Shown here: positions 18,654 to 31,615 of the stretch, one piece after another
Layout of the letters: the number at the start of each line of letters is the position of its first letter
How positions within the stretch are numbered: the first letter of the stretch is position 1
NCBI GenBank assembly: GCA_902628305.1
Contig: CACOMK010000006.1
Location: 1 to 44,994, forward strand
Direction: 5' to 3'
From: an uncultured Pelagibacteraceae bacterium
Lineage (GTDB): Bacteria > Pseudomonadota > Alphaproteobacteria > Pelagibacterales > Pelagibacteraceae
Length of the DNA stretch: 44,994 nucleotides
The notes under the pieces: model-generated
Seen by the model: only the letters and a program-made list of their open reading frames with translations
What the model was told of the DNA's origin: nothing
Databases searched by the model: none
Made by a program: the position numbers and the translations under genes

Positions 18654-21572
18654 ATGTCTTCATCAAAAAATTTTGATTTCAAAAAAACTTCATTTTTAAA
18701 TAAATCTAATAGTGCGTTTATAGAAGAAATGTATTTTAAGTTTATTAATAAAGATGCTGATCTTCCAGAAAGTTGGGTAAATTATTTCGAGGGAATTGGT
18801 GAAGAATTAAATGTTATAGCAAAAGAAATTAATGGTCCATCATGGGGACCGACTAAAAAAAAGATTGATATTGACGAATTACAAAAAAAAATAGAGGAAC
18901 AGGATAAAAATGATTTTGAAAATTTCAAATTAGATAATTCAGAAAAATTTAATTTTCAGTTACTTGCTGACTCAAACAAGGACTCGATAAGCGCTGTAGC
19001 ACTAATAAGAGCTTATAGATTACGAGGACACCTATTAGCAGATCTTGATCCGTTAGAAATGAGAGAGTCTGAGTATTTAGATGAACTTCATCCAGATTTT
19101 TATGGATTTAAAAAAGAAAATTATAACAAAAAAATTTTTCTTAACGGAGTAATAAATCTTAAGTATGCAAATATAAAAGAAATACTTAAATTTATGAAAA
19201 AGACCTATTGTGGAAAGATAGGTTATGAGTTCATGCATATTTCAAATCCAGACGAAAGAAAGTGGTTTAGAGATAGAATAGAGCAAGATAAAAATGCACT
19301 TCAGTTTACAAATAATGGAAAAGAGGCAATTTTAAATAAACTTGTGCAGGCAGAAGGATTTGAAAAATTTTTAGCTACTAAGTATGTAGGTACCAAAAGA
19401 TTTGGTTTGGATGGTGGGGAAAGTTTAATACCCGCTCTTGAACAAATAATAAAAATTGGTGGTCAAAATAATATCAAAGAAGTTAAAATTGGAATGTCTC
19501 ATAGAGGCAGACTTAATGTTTTGGCAAATGTTTTACAAAAATCTTACAAAAGAATTTTTAATGAGTTTGCTGGTGAGTTTAATTCTGACACAGAAGATAG
19601 TGCTGGTGATGTAAAATATCATCTTGGAGCATCCTCAAATAGGGAGTTTGATGGAAACTCAGTACATGTTAGCTTAACAGATAATCCTTCTCATTTAGAG
19701 GCTGTAAACCCAGTTGTTTTAGGACAGACAAGAGCTAAACAATTTTTCCACAAAGACCGTGAAAGAAATAAAGTTATACCTATTCTCATTCATGGTGATG
19801 CAGCATTTGCTGGCCAAGGAGTTGTAGCAGAATGCTTTGCAATGTCTGGACTACCAGGACACAACACTGGTGGAACAATTCATATTATAGTAAATAATCA
19901 GATAGGATTTACCACTAGTCCGAGATTTGCGAGATCTTCACCTTATCCGTCTGATGTTGCAAAAATGGTCGAGGCGCCAATTCTTCATGTTAATGGTGAT
20001 GATCCAGAAGCAGTTGTTTATGCGACTAGAATAGCAACAGAATTTCGACTAAAATTTAATAGAGACGTTGTAGTAGATTTAATTTGTTACAGAAGATTTG
20101 GACATAATGAGGGAGATGAGCCATCATTTACTCAACCATTAATGTATAAAAAAATTAGATCACATCCAAGTGTTTATAAAATTTATGGAAATAAACTTAT
20201 AAGTGAAAATTCTATATCACAGCAAACTTTAAATCAAAATGTCGAGTCATTTAAAGATTTACTAAATGAACAATATAAGAGCGCAAAAGACTATAAACCT
20301 AAAATCGAATGGTTTGAGGGAACATGGTCTAGATATAAGCCAGAAAAAGGCAAGGATAAAAGGGGCGTAACAGGTTATCAAGAAGATAAATTAAAATTAA
20401 TTTCAGATAAAATAAACACCATACCAACTGAAAAAAATATCCACAAAACTATTTCTAAAATATTTAATGCTAGAAAAGAAAGTATTGTCAAAGGCACTGG
20501 AATTGATTGGTCCTCAGCAGAGGCTCTGGCATTTGGATCTTTGCTTGAAGAGGGATATCCAGTTAGACTAGTAGGACAAGATTCAGGAAGAGGTACATTT
20601 AGTCAACGGCATTCTGTACTTAGAAATCAACTAGATAATTCAAGATATATTCCACTTAACAATATTTCCGATAATCAAAAGCAATTTGAGGTAGTAGATA
20701 GTTTTTTATCTGAGCTTGCTGTTTTAGGTTTTGAATATGGCTACAGTCTTGTAGAACCAAACACTCTAACACTTTGGGAAGCACAATTTGGTGACTTTGC
20801 CAATGGAGCTCAAGTAGTTATTGATCAATTTATTGCCTCTGGTGAAAGAAAATGGAATAGAGCATCTGGTATAGTAATGTTGTTGCCTCATGGATATGAA
20901 GGACAAGGACCAGAGCATTCATCAGCAAGACTAGAAAGATTTTTGCAATTATGTTCTAACGATAACATGCAAGTAATGAATTGTACAACTCCAGCAAACT
21001 ATTTTCATGCTTTAAGAAGACAAATGCATAGAAGTTTTAGGAAGCCACTAATTATAATGACACCAAAATCGTTGTTAAGAAATAAATATTGTGTTTCAAA
21101 TTTAGAAGATTTTAACAAAAAAAATACTTTTCATCGGGTGTTGTGGGATCATGCAATTGACCCTAAGTCAAAAGGATTTATTAAACTTAAAGAAAGTTCT
21201 AAAATTAAAAAAGTAATTCTTTGTTCTGGAAAAGTATATTTTGATTTATTAGATGCAAGGGAAAAACTAAAAAGGGATGATGTAGTGATGTATAGAATTG
21301 AGCAACTGTATCCATTTCCCGTAAAAGCTTTGGTTAATGAGTTAAAACCATATGCTAAAAATGCCGAATTTTTCTGGTGCCAAGAAGAACCAAAAAATAT
21401 GGGTGCTTGGTTTTCAGTTAGAGATTATATCCAATGGACATTAGACACTTTAAAGGTTAATAATAATAAAATTTCTTATATAGGAAGAAGCCCAGATGCA
21501 ACTCCTGCAACAGGATATGCCAAAAGGCATAATTCTCAACAACAAGAAATAATTAACGAGGTATTTAATTAA
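18654..21572 (+). CDS. sucA: 2-oxoglutarate dehydrogenase E1 component
   Basis: E1o decarboxylates 2-oxoglutarate on thiamine diphosphate and hands the succinyl group to SucB. The 972-residue protein has normal length. It starts with an [15 protein letters not shown] segment that resembles the E2-binding N-terminus, carries [12 protein letters not shown] near 283-294, the thiamine-Mg motif GDAAFAGQG at about 380 ending in NNQIGFTT, and [14 protein letters not shown] near 641-654. sucB follows after five bases. The ribosome-site spacing is long, so the start at ATG 18654 is supported by conservation more than by a good site. Confidence 0.97.
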   Translation: MSSSKNFDFKKTSFLNKSNSAFIEEMYFKFINKDADLPESWVNYFEGIGEELNVIAKEINGPSWGPTKKKIDIDELQKKIEEQDKNDFENFKLDNSEKFNFQLLADSNKDSISAVALIRAYRLRGHLLADLDPLEMRESEYLDELHPDFYGFKKENYNKKIFLNGVINLKYANIKEILKFMKKTYCGKIGYEFMHISNPDERKWFRDRIEQDKNALQFTNNGKEAILNKLVQAEGFEKFLATKYVGTKRFGLDGGESLIPALEQIIKIGGQNNIKEVKIGMSHRGRLNVLANVLQKSYKRIFNEFAGEFNSDTEDSAGDVKYHLGASSNREFDGNSVHVSLTDNPSHLEAVNPVVLGQTRAKQFFHKDRERNKVIPILIHGDAAFAGQGVVAECFAMSGLPGHNTGGTIHIIVNNQIGFTTSPRFARSSPYPSDVAKMVEAPILHVNGDDPEAVVYATRIATEFRLKFNRDVVVDLICYRRFGHNEGDEPSFTQPLMYKKIRSHPSVYKIYGNKLISENSISQQTLNQNVESFKDLLNEQYKSAKDYKPKIEWFEGTWSRYKPEKGKDKRGVTGYQEDKLKLISDKINTIPTEKNIHKTISKIFNARKESIVKGTGIDWSSAEALAFGSLLEEGYPVRLVGQDSGRGTFSQRHSVLRNQLDNSRYIPLNNISDNQKQFEVVDSFLSELAVLGFEYGYSLVEPNTLTLWEAQFGDFANGAQVVIDQFIASGERKWNRASGIVMLLPHGYEGQGPEHSSARLERFLQLCSNDNMQVMNCTTPANYFHALRRQMHRSFRKPLIIMTPKSLLRNKYCVSNLEDFNKKNTFHRVLWDHAIDPKSKGFIKLKESSKIKKVILCSGKVYFDLLDAREKLKRDDVVMYRIEQLYPFPVKALVNELKPYAKNAEFFWCQEEPKNMGAWFSVRDYIQWTLDTLKVNNNKISYIGRSPDATPATGYAKRHNSQQQEIINEVFN

Positions 21573-21577
21573 CTATA

Positions 21578-22876
21578 ATGAGTGAAAAAATTGTAGTCCC
21601 AGTTCTTGGTGAAAGTATAACAGAAGCTACTGTTGCTAAATGGCTAAAAAAAGCAGGTGATGCAGTTGAAGCAGATGAACCAATTGTAGAACTTGAAACA
21701 GACAAAGTAAATTTAGAAGTCCCATCGCCAATATCCGGAGTATTAACTGAGATAAATTCACAAGATGGATCAGTTGTTGAGGTAGGAGCATTATTAGGTT
21801 CCGTATCTGAGAGCACTGGAGCAGCCAAATCTATTGCGAAAAACGAAGAAAAAATTCATAAAGAAGAAGTTGTTGTTAAAGAAAGCAATGTGATAAAATT
21901 AGACTCCACTAAAAAAGAACCAAAAGTATTTGAAGAAAAAGAGATCAAAAAACCCAAAGAGAAACCTTTAGTTTTAACTGAGGAAGTTAAATCAAATGTT
22001 GCTCAAAAAATAAATGTTAATCAAACCTTGTCTCCAGCCGTTAGAAAAATAGTTACTGAGAATAATATCGATATTAATTCAATTCAAGGTTCAGGCAAAG
22101 ATGGGAGAGTTTTAAAAGGAGATTTAATAAGTTTGATGGGTGCAAATCCAAAACCATCTGAAAGAAAAATTCAATATGGTGAAGAAGAGCGAATTAAAAT
22201 GACTAGGTTGAGACTGACTATTGCAAAAAGATTAAAGCAAGCTCAAGAGAATGCCGCTCTTTTAACAACATTTAACGAAGTTGATATGAGTAACGTAATG
22301 GAAATGAGGAAAGAAAATCAAGAGGATTTCCAATCTCGTTATGGAATAAAATTAGGATTTATGTCTTTCTTTGTAAAAGCATGTGTAGTTGCTTTAAAAA
22401 ATTTTCCAGCAGTTAATGCTGAAATAGATGGAGACGAGATTATCTATAAAAACTATTACAATGTTAGCTTTGCCGTAGGCACAGATAAGGGTTTGGTTGT
22501 TCCAGTTTTAAGAAATGCAGATGAATTATCTTTTGCTGATATAGAAAAAAATATTAAAGAAATTTCAGAAAAAGCACGAGATGGAAAGTTAACTATTGAA
22601 GATCTTCAGGGAGGAACATTTACAATAAGTAATGGAGGTGTGTATGGGTCTATGCTTTCAACCCCAATACTAAATTTACCTCAATCCGGTGTGTTAGGTA
22701 TGCATAATATAGTGGAAAGACCCGTTGTTGTAGATGGTCAAATCAAAATAAGACCAATTATGTATTTAGCATTATCATATGATCACAGAATTATTGATGG
22801 AAAAGAGTCTGTATCTTTCCTTAAAATGATTAAAGAAAACTTAGAAGACCCTAGAAGGTTGTTTTTAGATATTTAA
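21578..22876 (+). CDS. sucB: 2-oxoglutarate dehydrogenase E2 (dihydrolipoyl succinyltransferase)
   Basis: SucB forms the core of the 2-oxoglutarate dehydrogenase complex. The 432-residue protein has one lipoyl domain with Lys43 in ETDKVNLEV as lipoylation site, a charged Lys/Glu linker about 85-145, a peripheral subunit-binding domain ([15 protein letters not shown] to [11 protein letters not shown], about 147-180), and a C-terminal acyltransferase domain with His403 and Asp407 in DHRIIDG. The lpd start follows the stop codon directly, so E2 and E3 are translated together. Confidence 0.97.
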   Translation: MSEKIVVPVLGESITEATVAKWLKKAGDAVEADEPIVELETDKVNLEVPSPISGVLTEINSQDGSVVEVGALLGSVSESTGAAKSIAKNEEKIHKEEVVVKESNVIKLDSTKKEPKVFEEKEIKKPKEKPLVLTEEVKSNVAQKINVNQTLSPAVRKIVTENNIDINSIQGSGKDGRVLKGDLISLMGANPKPSERKIQYGEEERIKMTRLRLTIAKRLKQAQENAALLTTFNEVDMSNVMEMRKENQEDFQSRYGIKLGFMSFFVKACVVALKNFPAVNAEIDGDEIIYKNYYNVSFAVGTDKGLVVPVLRNADELSFADIEKNIKEISEKARDGKLTIEDLQGGTFTISNGGVYGSMLSTPILNLPQSGVLGMHNIVERPVVVDGQIKIRPIMYLALSYDHRIIDGKESVSFLKMIKENLEDPRRLFLDI

Positions 22877-24277
22877 ATGTCAGAAAAATTTCAAGCTGTA
22901 GTTATTGGAGGTGGGCCGGGTGGTTATGTTTGTGCAATAAGACTTGCTCAATTAGGATTAAAAACCGCATGTATAGAATCTAGAGGATCTTTAGGAGGGA
23001 CTTGTTTAAATGTTGGCTGCATCCCATCAAAGAGCTTACTTAATCTGTCTGAAGAATTTCACAAAGTAAAAAGTTTAGCAAACAAAGGTATTGAAGTTGG
23101 TGAAGTAAAATTAAATTTAGACAAAATGATGAAAAGCAAAGATAAAGCTGTAACTGTTCTTACAAAAGGTGTTGAGTTTCTTTTGAAAAAAAACAAAGTT
23201 ACCTACTTTAAAGGACATGGAAGTTTTAAATCTAAAAATGAAATTTTAATAAAGGAAGATAAAAATAAAGAAACCATCATCCAAACAGAAAAAACAGTTA
23301 TTGCAACAGGATCAGTTTCAGTTTCATTGCCAGGAATAGAAATAGATGAGAAAACAATTGTCTCATCAACAGGCGCTTTAAAGTTAGAAAAGGTACCTAA
23401 GAAAATGGTTGTAGTAGGAGGAGGCTATATAGGATTGGAGATGGGATCTGTATGGTCAAGACTTGGAGCAGAGGTGCAAGTTGTTGAATTTTTAGATCAT
23501 ATTACACCTGGAATGGATAAAGAAATCTCTTCAGAGTTTATGAAAATTTTAAAAAAACAGGGTATAAAATTTAATATGCAAAATAAAGTTGAAACAATTA
23601 AAAAAAATGCAGTAGGTGCAGTGGTTTCAACAGTAGATAAAGATGGTAATAAAAATAATTTTGATTGTGATGTTGTATTAATTTCTGTTGGCAGAAAACC
23701 TAATACAGATGGTTTAAATTTAGAGTCCATAGGTGTTGATCTTGATGAAAGGAATAGAATTAAAACTGATAAAAGTTTTAAGACAAACGTTGAAAATATT
23801 TATGCAATAGGCGATGTAATTGTTGGTCCAATGCTTGCACACAAAGCAGAGGATGAAGGTATAGCAGTTGCAGAAAATATAGTTGGCCAATCCGGACATG
23901 TAAATTATGATACAATCCCAGGTGTTATTTATACAACACCAGAAGTAGCATCAATTGGTAAAACCGAAGAACAATTAAAAGAATTAAATAAAAAATATAA
24001 AGTAGGGAAATTTTCGTTTATGGCTAATTCAAGAGCTAAAGCCATAGATGATGCAGAGGGTTTTGTTAAAATTTTAGCTGACGAGCAAACAGATAAAGTA
24101 TTAGGAGCACATATAATTGGACCTCATGCAGGAGAATTAATTGCAGAGATTGGTGTTGCAATGGAATTTGGCGCAAGTGCAGAAGATATCGCCCGAACTT
24201 GTCATGCTCATCCAACGTTTTCAGAAGCAGTTAAAGAAGCCGCATTATCAGTAGATAAAAGAGCAATACACTCTTAA
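22877..24277 (+). CDS. lpd: Dihydrolipoyl dehydrogenase (E3)
   Basis: E3 reoxidises dihydrolipoamide with NAD+. The 466-residue protein has the FAD loop [13 protein letters not shown] near 8-20, redox cysteines Cys43 and Cys48 in [13 protein letters not shown], an NAD-binding [10 protein letters not shown] around 182-191, and the catalytic His445/Glu450 in HAHPTFSEA. Adjacent to sucB without a gap, it is the E3 of the 2-oxoglutarate complex and may also serve other complexes. The 22 bases to priA hold only A/T-rich sequence with a T8 run and no GC stem. Confidence 0.97.
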   Translation: MSEKFQAVVIGGGPGGYVCAIRLAQLGLKTACIESRGSLGGTCLNVGCIPSKSLLNLSEEFHKVKSLANKGIEVGEVKLNLDKMMKSKDKAVTVLTKGVEFLLKKNKVTYFKGHGSFKSKNEILIKEDKNKETIIQTEKTVIATGSVSVSLPGIEIDEKTIVSSTGALKLEKVPKKMVVVGGGYIGLEMGSVWSRLGAEVQVVEFLDHITPGMDKEISSEFMKILKKQGIKFNMQNKVETIKKNAVGAVVSTVDKDGNKNNFDCDVVLISVGRKPNTDGLNLESIGVDLDERNRIKTDKSFKTNVENIYAIGDVIVGPMLAHKAEDEGIAVAENIVGQSGHVNYDTIPGVIYTTPEVASIGKTEEQLKELNKKYKVGKFSFMANSRAKAIDDAEGFVKILADEQTDKVLGAHIIGPHAGELIAEIGVAMEFGASAEDIARTCHAHPTFSEAVKEAALSVDKRAIHS

Positions 24278-24299
24278 TTTTTTTTCATATTATAAAAAT

Positions 24300-26255
24300 A
24301 TGAAATATCCGATTCTTGTACCAAATATTTTTAATCATCCTTTTACCTATGAAAGTAATTTAAATCTTAAAGTAGGTGATTATGTAATGGTACCATTTGG
24401 AAAATCCAAAATTACTGGTGTTGTTTGGGACGAATTTGAAAAAAATAATAATAAAAATTTTAAGACTAAAAATGTAATAAAGAAATTAGACGTTACTCCA
24501 TTAAAAAAAAATACTATAAATTTTTTAAATTGGTTTGCAGAATATAATCTTATTCCAAAGGGTATGGCATTAAAGTTAGTGCTCTTAAGCAGTAAGGCAA
24601 TAGAGAATAAAGAAGCTCAACTTTATCAAATATTCGATAGCAAAATTAAACAAAACTTAATCAAGCTATCTAGTGATCAAAATAAATCTCTAAAAAAAAT
24701 GAATGTTTCAAATAAAAAATTTAGAGTACATGTTTTGCAAGGCACAACTGGATCAGGTAAAACTTTAGTTTATTTTGAGGCGATAAAACCTTTGATAGAG
24801 AAGGGTTTTCAAGGATTAATTTTGTTGCCAGAAATTGGTCTAACCAGTCAGTTTGAGCAAAAATTTCAAGAATATTTTGGTTTCAAACCTGCAGTTTGGC
24901 ACTCAGGTATTTCAAAAAAAAAGAAAGAATTAATCTGGAGCGGTGTTTCTAATGGAAAAATAAAAATAATTATTGGCGCAAGGTCTTCATTATTTTTACC
25001 ATTCAAAAAATTAGGAATGATAATTGTTGATGAGGAACATGATCAATCATTTAAACAAGATGAAGGCATAACTTATAACGCGCGTGATATGGCAATTTCT
25101 AGAGCATCTTTTGAAAATATTCCAATCAATTTAATTACTGCTGTCCCTTCAATAGAAACTTTTGAAAATATTAAAAAAGGTAAATATGAGGTTTCTAGAT
25201 TAAATGAAAGATATCAAAATGCAGCTTTACCTAATTATGAAATTATTAATTTAAATAATACAATACTTGAAAAACAATCATGGCTATCAAACAAAATAAT
25301 TGAAAAAGTAAATTTACATTTGGAAAAAAAAGATCAAGTTTTGTTTTTTTTAAACAGAAGAGGTTTTTCGCCAAATGCTTTATGTAATAAGTGTTTTACA
25401 AGTTTTACATGTCCAAATTGTAGTATTAATTTAGTTTATCATAAAAATAAAAATAATTTATTATGCCATTATTGTGGGTACAAGTCTGATCTTAAAAGGA
25501 ATTGTACAAAAGAAGGTAATTGTGAATTTATTTTTAGTGGCCCTGGTGTTGAGAGAATTTCAGAGGAGGTAAAAAGAAAATTCCCTGAAAAAAAAATAGA
25601 GATTTTTTCAAGTGACACAATGAATAAAAAAGATTCTAAAGATAAAATAGATAAAATTATTAACAATGAAACGGATATTTTAGTTGGAACTCAATTAATT
25701 TCGAAAGGTTTTCATTTTCCAAGCTTAAATTGTATTGTAGTTGTTGATATCGATCTTTCATCTCAAGGACACGATTTAAGAGGTGCAGAAAAAAATTTAC
25801 AGCTTTATCATCAACTTTCAGGACGAGCGGGTAGAACTGGAAAACCAGCAACGGTATATTTTCAAACCTATGAAAATAATACCAAGATGATTTCAGAAAT
25901 TACAAGTAAAAATCCTGATATTTTTTTAGATAGAGAGTTGGAGATAAGAAAAAAAAATAAACTACCTCCATTTCAAAGATTTATTTCTTTAATCTTAACT
26001 GGAGATAATGAAATTAAATTAGAAAAAGAAGCTATTAATTTTAAAAATTTTATTGAAAATAAAATAGAAGGAAAGATATTAGGTCCAGTGAATGCTCCAT
26101 TATTTAGATTAAAAAGAAAATTTAGAATCAGATTTTTAATAAGAGGCTTAAAATCTATGAAACTGCAAAGTTCTCTTGCAAAAATTATTACAAAATATAA
26201 ATTTTCTTCTGGAATAAAACTTTCAGTTGATGTTGACCCAATTAACTTCAATTAA
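24300..26255 (+). CDS. priA: Primosomal protein N' (replication restart helicase PriA), shortened
   Basis: PriA recognises stalled forks and reloads the replisome. In this 651-residue protein I see an N-terminal 3'-end-binding domain (1-105), helicase Walker A GTTGSGKT at 148-155, the DEEH box near 244, the zinc-binding cysteine set (CNKCFTSFTCPNC, then CHYCGY and two further Cys, about 361-412), and the GAEKNLQLYHQLSGRAGR helicase motif. Walker A lies at about 225 in the 732-residue E. coli protein, so roughly 75 residues are missing between the N-terminal and helicase domains, where the winged-helix domain normally sits. Sequence on both sides is well conserved and there is no frameshift sign. 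Confidence 0.93.
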   Translation: MKYPILVPNIFNHPFTYESNLNLKVGDYVMVPFGKSKITGVVWDEFEKNNNKNFKTKNVIKKLDVTPLKKNTINFLNWFAEYNLIPKGMALKLVLLSSKAIENKEAQLYQIFDSKIKQNLIKLSSDQNKSLKKMNVSNKKFRVHVLQGTTGSGKTLVYFEAIKPLIEKGFQGLILLPEIGLTSQFEQKFQEYFGFKPAVWHSGISKKKKELIWSGVSNGKIKIIIGARSSLFLPFKKLGMIIVDEEHDQSFKQDEGITYNARDMAISRASFENIPINLITAVPSIETFENIKKGKYEVSRLNERYQNAALPNYEIINLNNTILEKQSWLSNKIIEKVNLHLEKKDQVLFFLNRRGFSPNALCNKCFTSFTCPNCSINLVYHKNKNNLLCHYCGYKSDLKRNCTKEGNCEFIFSGPGVERISEEVKRKFPEKKIEIFSSDTMNKKDSKDKIDKIINNETDILVGTQLISKGFHFPSLNCIVVVDIDLSSQGHDLRGAEKNLQLYHQLSGRAGRTGKPATVYFQTYENNTKMISEITSKNPDIFLDRELEIRKKNKLPPFQRFISLILTGDNEIKLEKEAINFKNFIENKIEGKILGPVNAPLFRLKRKFRIRFLIRGLKSMKLQSSLAKIITKYKFSSGIKLSVDVDPINFN

Positions 26256-26259
26256 TCAC

Positions 26260-26277
26260 AAAAAAGAGGCCTTTTTT
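26260..26277 (+). terminator. A/T-rich hairpin with U-run after priA
   Basis: Seven bases AAAAAAG at 26260-26266 pair with CTTTTTT at 26271-26277 around a four-base AGGC loop, five bases after the priA stop. It has a U-run but only one G-C pair, so it is weak as an intrinsic terminator. Its place between the long + strand run and the atp operon makes a terminator or attenuator role plausible. Confidence 0.45.
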
Positions 26278-26289
26278 AGGAATCCGCTA

Positions 26290-26318
26290 CTTGAAGACAT
26301 TAGGGTCATATGCTATTC
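26290..26318 (+). promoter_or_regulatory. Probable sigma-70 promoter of the atp operon
   Basis: CTTGAA at 26290-26295 and CTATTC at 26313-26318 are separated by 17 bases, close to the alphaproteobacterial housekeeping consensus CTTGAC-N17-CTATAT. It lies downstream of the hairpin after priA and about 45 bases before the atpH start. An imperfect inverted repeat (26281-26295 with 26316-26329) covers both boxes. Confidence 0.5.
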
Positions 26319-26363
26319 AAAGCGTGATTTTTAAATAATCTTCAACATTATAGAGGAACCAAG

Positions 26364-26921
26364 TTGAGTAAAGACACCGGATTTTCAATAACTTCAGCTG
26401 AAAGGTATTCTCTTGCGCTTTTTGAACTTTCAGAGGAAAGCAATCTTTTAAGTCAGATCGAAGATCAGTCTTCATCTATACTTAATTTGATTGAGAAAAG
26501 TGAAGATTTTTCCAATTTGATTAAAGATCCAACTACAGGCCAAGAAGATTTATTAAAAGTAATTAATACAATCTCTGAAAATAATAAATTTGAGTCCCTA
26601 TTTAAAAATTTTTTATGTTTTTTAATTCAAAAAAGACGTTTCTTTTTTATTGAGCGTATCCTTAAAAGTTTTATTGAAATTTGTTCTAGAAAAAGAGGTG
26701 AATTAAAAGCAGAATTAAAATCATCAAAAGAATTATCTAATGAAGAAATTACAAAAATTACAGAGGAGTTAACAAAAAATTTTAGCTCAAAAATAAAATT
26801 AAACTACAAACATGACGAAAGTTTAATAGGAGGTTTAGTAGTACAAGTTGGAAGTACTATGGTCGATACCTCAATTAAAAATAAATTACAACAAATTGAA
26901 AATAGAATGATAGAGGCATAA
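26364..26921 (+). CDS. atpH: F1F0 ATP synthase delta subunit
   Basis: The delta subunit joins the F1 head to the peripheral stalk. The 185-residue protein matches the OSCP/delta family: an N-terminal helical domain starting with SAERYSLALFELS, and the C-terminal signature (about 145-180) LIGGLVVQVGSTMVDTSIKNKL. The likely start is TTG at 26364 with an AGAGGA site six bases upstream; no ATG is near the conserved N-terminus. It is the first gene of atpHAGDC, and atpA begins directly after its stop. Confidence 0.94.
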   Translation: MSKDTGFSITSAERYSLALFELSEESNLLSQIEDQSSSILNLIEKSEDFSNLIKDPTTGQEDLLKVINTISENNKFESLFKNFLCFLIQKRRFFFIERILKSFIEICSRKRGELKAELKSSKELSNEEITKITEELTKNFSSKIKLNYKHDESLIGGLVVQVGSTMVDTSIKNKLQQIENRMIEA

Positions 26922-28457
26922 ATGGAAATAAATCCTTCAGAAGTTACAAAAATATTAAAAGAACAAATTAAAAATTTTGGTGATAAAGCGGAAGTTACAG
27001 AAGTTGGTCAAGTTTTATCAGTTGGAGATGGTATTGCCAGGATTTATGGTTTGGATAATGTTCAAGCTGGTGAAATGGTAGAATTTGCAGATGGTTCAAA
27101 AGGTATGGCTCTAAACTTGGAAAGTGAGAATGTTGGTGTTGTAATTTTTGGTGACGACAAAAATGTTAAAGAGGGTGATGTAGTAAAAAGAACAGGTAAT
27201 ATTGTTGATACGCCAGTTGGCAAAGAATTACTAGGTAGAGTTGTTGATGGTTTAGGAAATCCTATTGATGGAAAAGGAACATTAGATAAAGGTACTAAAA
27301 AAAGTAGGGTAGAGGTAAAAGCACCTGGTATTATTCCTCGACAATCTGTTAGTGAACCAATGCAAACTGGCCTTAAATCAATCGATAGTTTGGTTCCGAT
27401 TGGAAGAGGGCAAAGGGAATTAATTATTGGTGATAGACAAACTGGTAAAACAGCAGTTGCAGTAGATGCAATTATTAATCAAAAAAAAATTAATGAAACT
27501 GGCGATGAAAAACAAAAACTGTATTGTATATACGTTGCAGTTGGACAAAAAAGATCAACAGTAAGACAAATTCAAAAAACATTAGAGGAAGCTGGAGCTA
27601 TGGAGTACACAACAATCGTTGCTGCTACTGCATCTGACTCTGCTCCTCTTCAATTTTTAGCACCATATACAGGTTGTACTATGGGTGAGTACTTTAGAGA
27701 TAATGGAATGCACGCTTTAATAATTTATGATGATTTGTCTAAACAAGCAGTTGCTTATAGACAAATGTCATTGCTATTAAGAAGACCCCCAGGACGTGAA
27801 GCTTATCCTGGAGATGTATTTTATCTTCATAGTAGATTGCTTGAGAGAGCGGCAAAATTAAGTGACGAACATGGTGGTGGATCACTTACTGCACTTCCAA
27901 TTATTGAAACACAAGGTGGAGACGTATCTGCGTTTATTCCAACTAACGTTATTTCAATCACAGATGGGCAAATTTTCCTTGAAACAGAATTATTTAACCA
28001 AGGTATAAGACCTGCAATTAACGTAGGTTTGTCAGTATCTAGGGTTGGATCATCAGCTCAAACAAAAGCGATGAAAAAGGTTTCAGGTTCGATGAAATTG
28101 GAGTTAGCACAATACAGAGAAATGGCGGCTTTTGCGCAATTTGGATCTGATCTAGATGCATCTACTCAGCAACTTTTGAATAGAGGCTCTAAGCTAACCG
28201 AACTTTTAAAACAAAAACAATATTCACCTATGACTGTTGCAGAACAAGTTATTTCAGTATTTTGCGGAGTGAAAGGTTATCTGGACGATATTGATTTAAA
28301 AGATGTTGCTGAATTTGAGAGCAAGATCTTAGAAAAATGTAAATCAGAAAAGCCAGAAATTATAGAGTCAATTTTAACTTCAGGAAAACTTGAGGAAGAT
28401 AAAGAAAAATTACTTATTGAGGTAATCACTCAATTAAAAGGAAATTTTAAATCTTAA
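26922..28457 (+). CDS. atpA: F1F0 ATP synthase alpha subunit
   Basis: The non-catalytic alpha subunit alternates with beta in the F1 hexamer. The 511-residue protein has Walker A GDRQTGKT at 170-177, the family-specific [19 protein letters not shown] region shown in part here, and the arginine-finger segment [16 protein letters not shown] near 370. Length and start (ATG directly after the atpH stop) are normal. Confidence 0.98.
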   Translation: MEINPSEVTKILKEQIKNFGDKAEVTEVGQVLSVGDGIARIYGLDNVQAGEMVEFADGSKGMALNLESENVGVVIFGDDKNVKEGDVVKRTGNIVDTPVGKELLGRVVDGLGNPIDGKGTLDKGTKKSRVEVKAPGIIPRQSVSEPMQTGLKSIDSLVPIGRGQRELIIGDRQTGKTAVAVDAIINQKKINETGDEKQKLYCIYVAVGQKRSTVRQIQKTLEEAGAMEYTTIVAATASDSAPLQFLAPYTGCTMGEYFRDNGMHALIIYDDLSKQAVAYRQMSLLLRRPPGREAYPGDVFYLHSRLLERAAKLSDEHGGGSLTALPIIETQGGDVSAFIPTNVISITDGQIFLETELFNQGIRPAINVGLSVSRVGSSAQTKAMKKVSGSMKLELAQYREMAAFAQFGSDLDASTQQLLNRGSKLTELLKQKQYSPMTVAEQVISVFCGVKGYLDDIDLKDVAEFESKILEKCKSEKPEIIESILTSGKLEEDKEKLLIEVITQLKGNFKS

Positions 28458-28463
28458 TAATTT

Positions 28464-30756
<2,293 letters not shown>

Positions 30757-30757
<1 letters not shown>

Positions 30758-31149
30758 TGAGTGAAGAGTTCAAAGTTGAAATAGTAAATCCTGAAAAATC
30801 TTTTTTAGTAAAAGACGATGTTTCTGAAGTAGTGGTCCCTGCTTTTGAAGGAGAAATGGGAATACTGAAGGATCACATTTCTATTATTTCTTTTTTGAAA
30901 CCTGGGATAATTAAGATTTTATCTAAATCAGGAGATGAAAACTACTATGTTGAAGATGGAATCGTTGAATTTAAAAATAACAATCTATCTATTTTAACAA
31001 GTACAATTTTTAATCTTGCTGATATGGATAAATCAAAGCAACAAGATTTACTTAAACAGGCAGAAGAAGAGGCTAATAAAACTGATATTAACGATCAATC
31101 TAAATATTTAGCAGATCAAAAAGTTGAAGTTTTAAAAACTCTAAATTAA
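30757..31149 (+). CDS. atpC: F1F0 ATP synthase epsilon subunit
   Basis: Epsilon connects gamma to the c-ring and can inhibit ATP hydrolysis. The 130-residue protein has the N-terminal beta-barrel with VVVPAFEGEMGILKDH around residues 26-41, and a short C-terminal helical part rich in Glu, Lys and Asp. It overlaps atpD by one base and its 3' end overlaps the convergent Nudix hydrolase gene by nine bases, leaving no room for a conventional terminator. Confidence 0.94.
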
Positions 31150-31614
31150 TTTTTTTACTTTTTCTTTAAGTTCTTTGTAAACATGATGTTTAAAATCAAC
31201 CACAACATCAGTAATTAAATCTAGGTCAATCCACTTCCAATCTAAAAATTCTGGATTAGAGGTTTTAATATTTATTTCATTATCATTTCCAATAAATCGC
31301 ATTAAAAACCATTTTTGCTTCTGACCTCTGTACTTACCTTTCCAAATAATACCTAGTAATCTATCAGGTAAATCATAGGTTAATGTACCATCTAATTCTT
31401 TTATAAGTTCTACACTTTTGATACTTGTTTCTTCCTCTAATTCTCTAAATGCAGCTTTTAAATTATCCTCTCCCTCATCAACACCTCCTTGGGGCATTTG
31501 CCAGAAGTTTTTAGGATTATCTATTCTTTTTGCTACAAATACTTTATTTTGGTTATTCAATAACACTATTCCGACTCCACTTCTCAGTGGTAAATCTTGA
31601 AATTTTTTTTTCAT
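31141..31614 (-). CDS. rppH: RNA pyrophosphohydrolase (Nudix)
   Basis: RppH (NudH) removes pyrophosphate from triphosphate 5' ends of RNA and starts decay; related enzymes cut dinucleoside polyphosphates. The 157-residue protein has QMPQGGVDEGE at 39-49 and a Nudix box from Gly43 to Ile65 in which the catalytic RELEEE is intact, while the Gly of the EExG consensus is Ser64. The early RSGVGIVLLN and the QMPQGG motif are characteristic of RppH. It is the last gene of the rplU-obgE-proBA run, one base after ctpA, and its end overlaps atpC by nine bases in convergent orientation. Confidence 0.93.
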   Translation of the reverse strand: MKKKFQDLPLRSGVGIVLLNNQNKVFVAKRIDNPKNFWQMPQGGVDEGEDNLKAAFRELEEETSIKSVELIKELDGTLTYDLPDRLLGIIWKGKYRGQKQKWFLMRFIGNDNEINIKTSNPEFLDWKWIDLDLITDVVVDFKHHVYKELKEKVKKLI

Positions 31615-31615
31615 A

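Noticed and set aside
24278..24299. T-run after lpd as a terminator
   Set aside because: There is no stem before the T8 run, so it is only an A/T-rich spacer.
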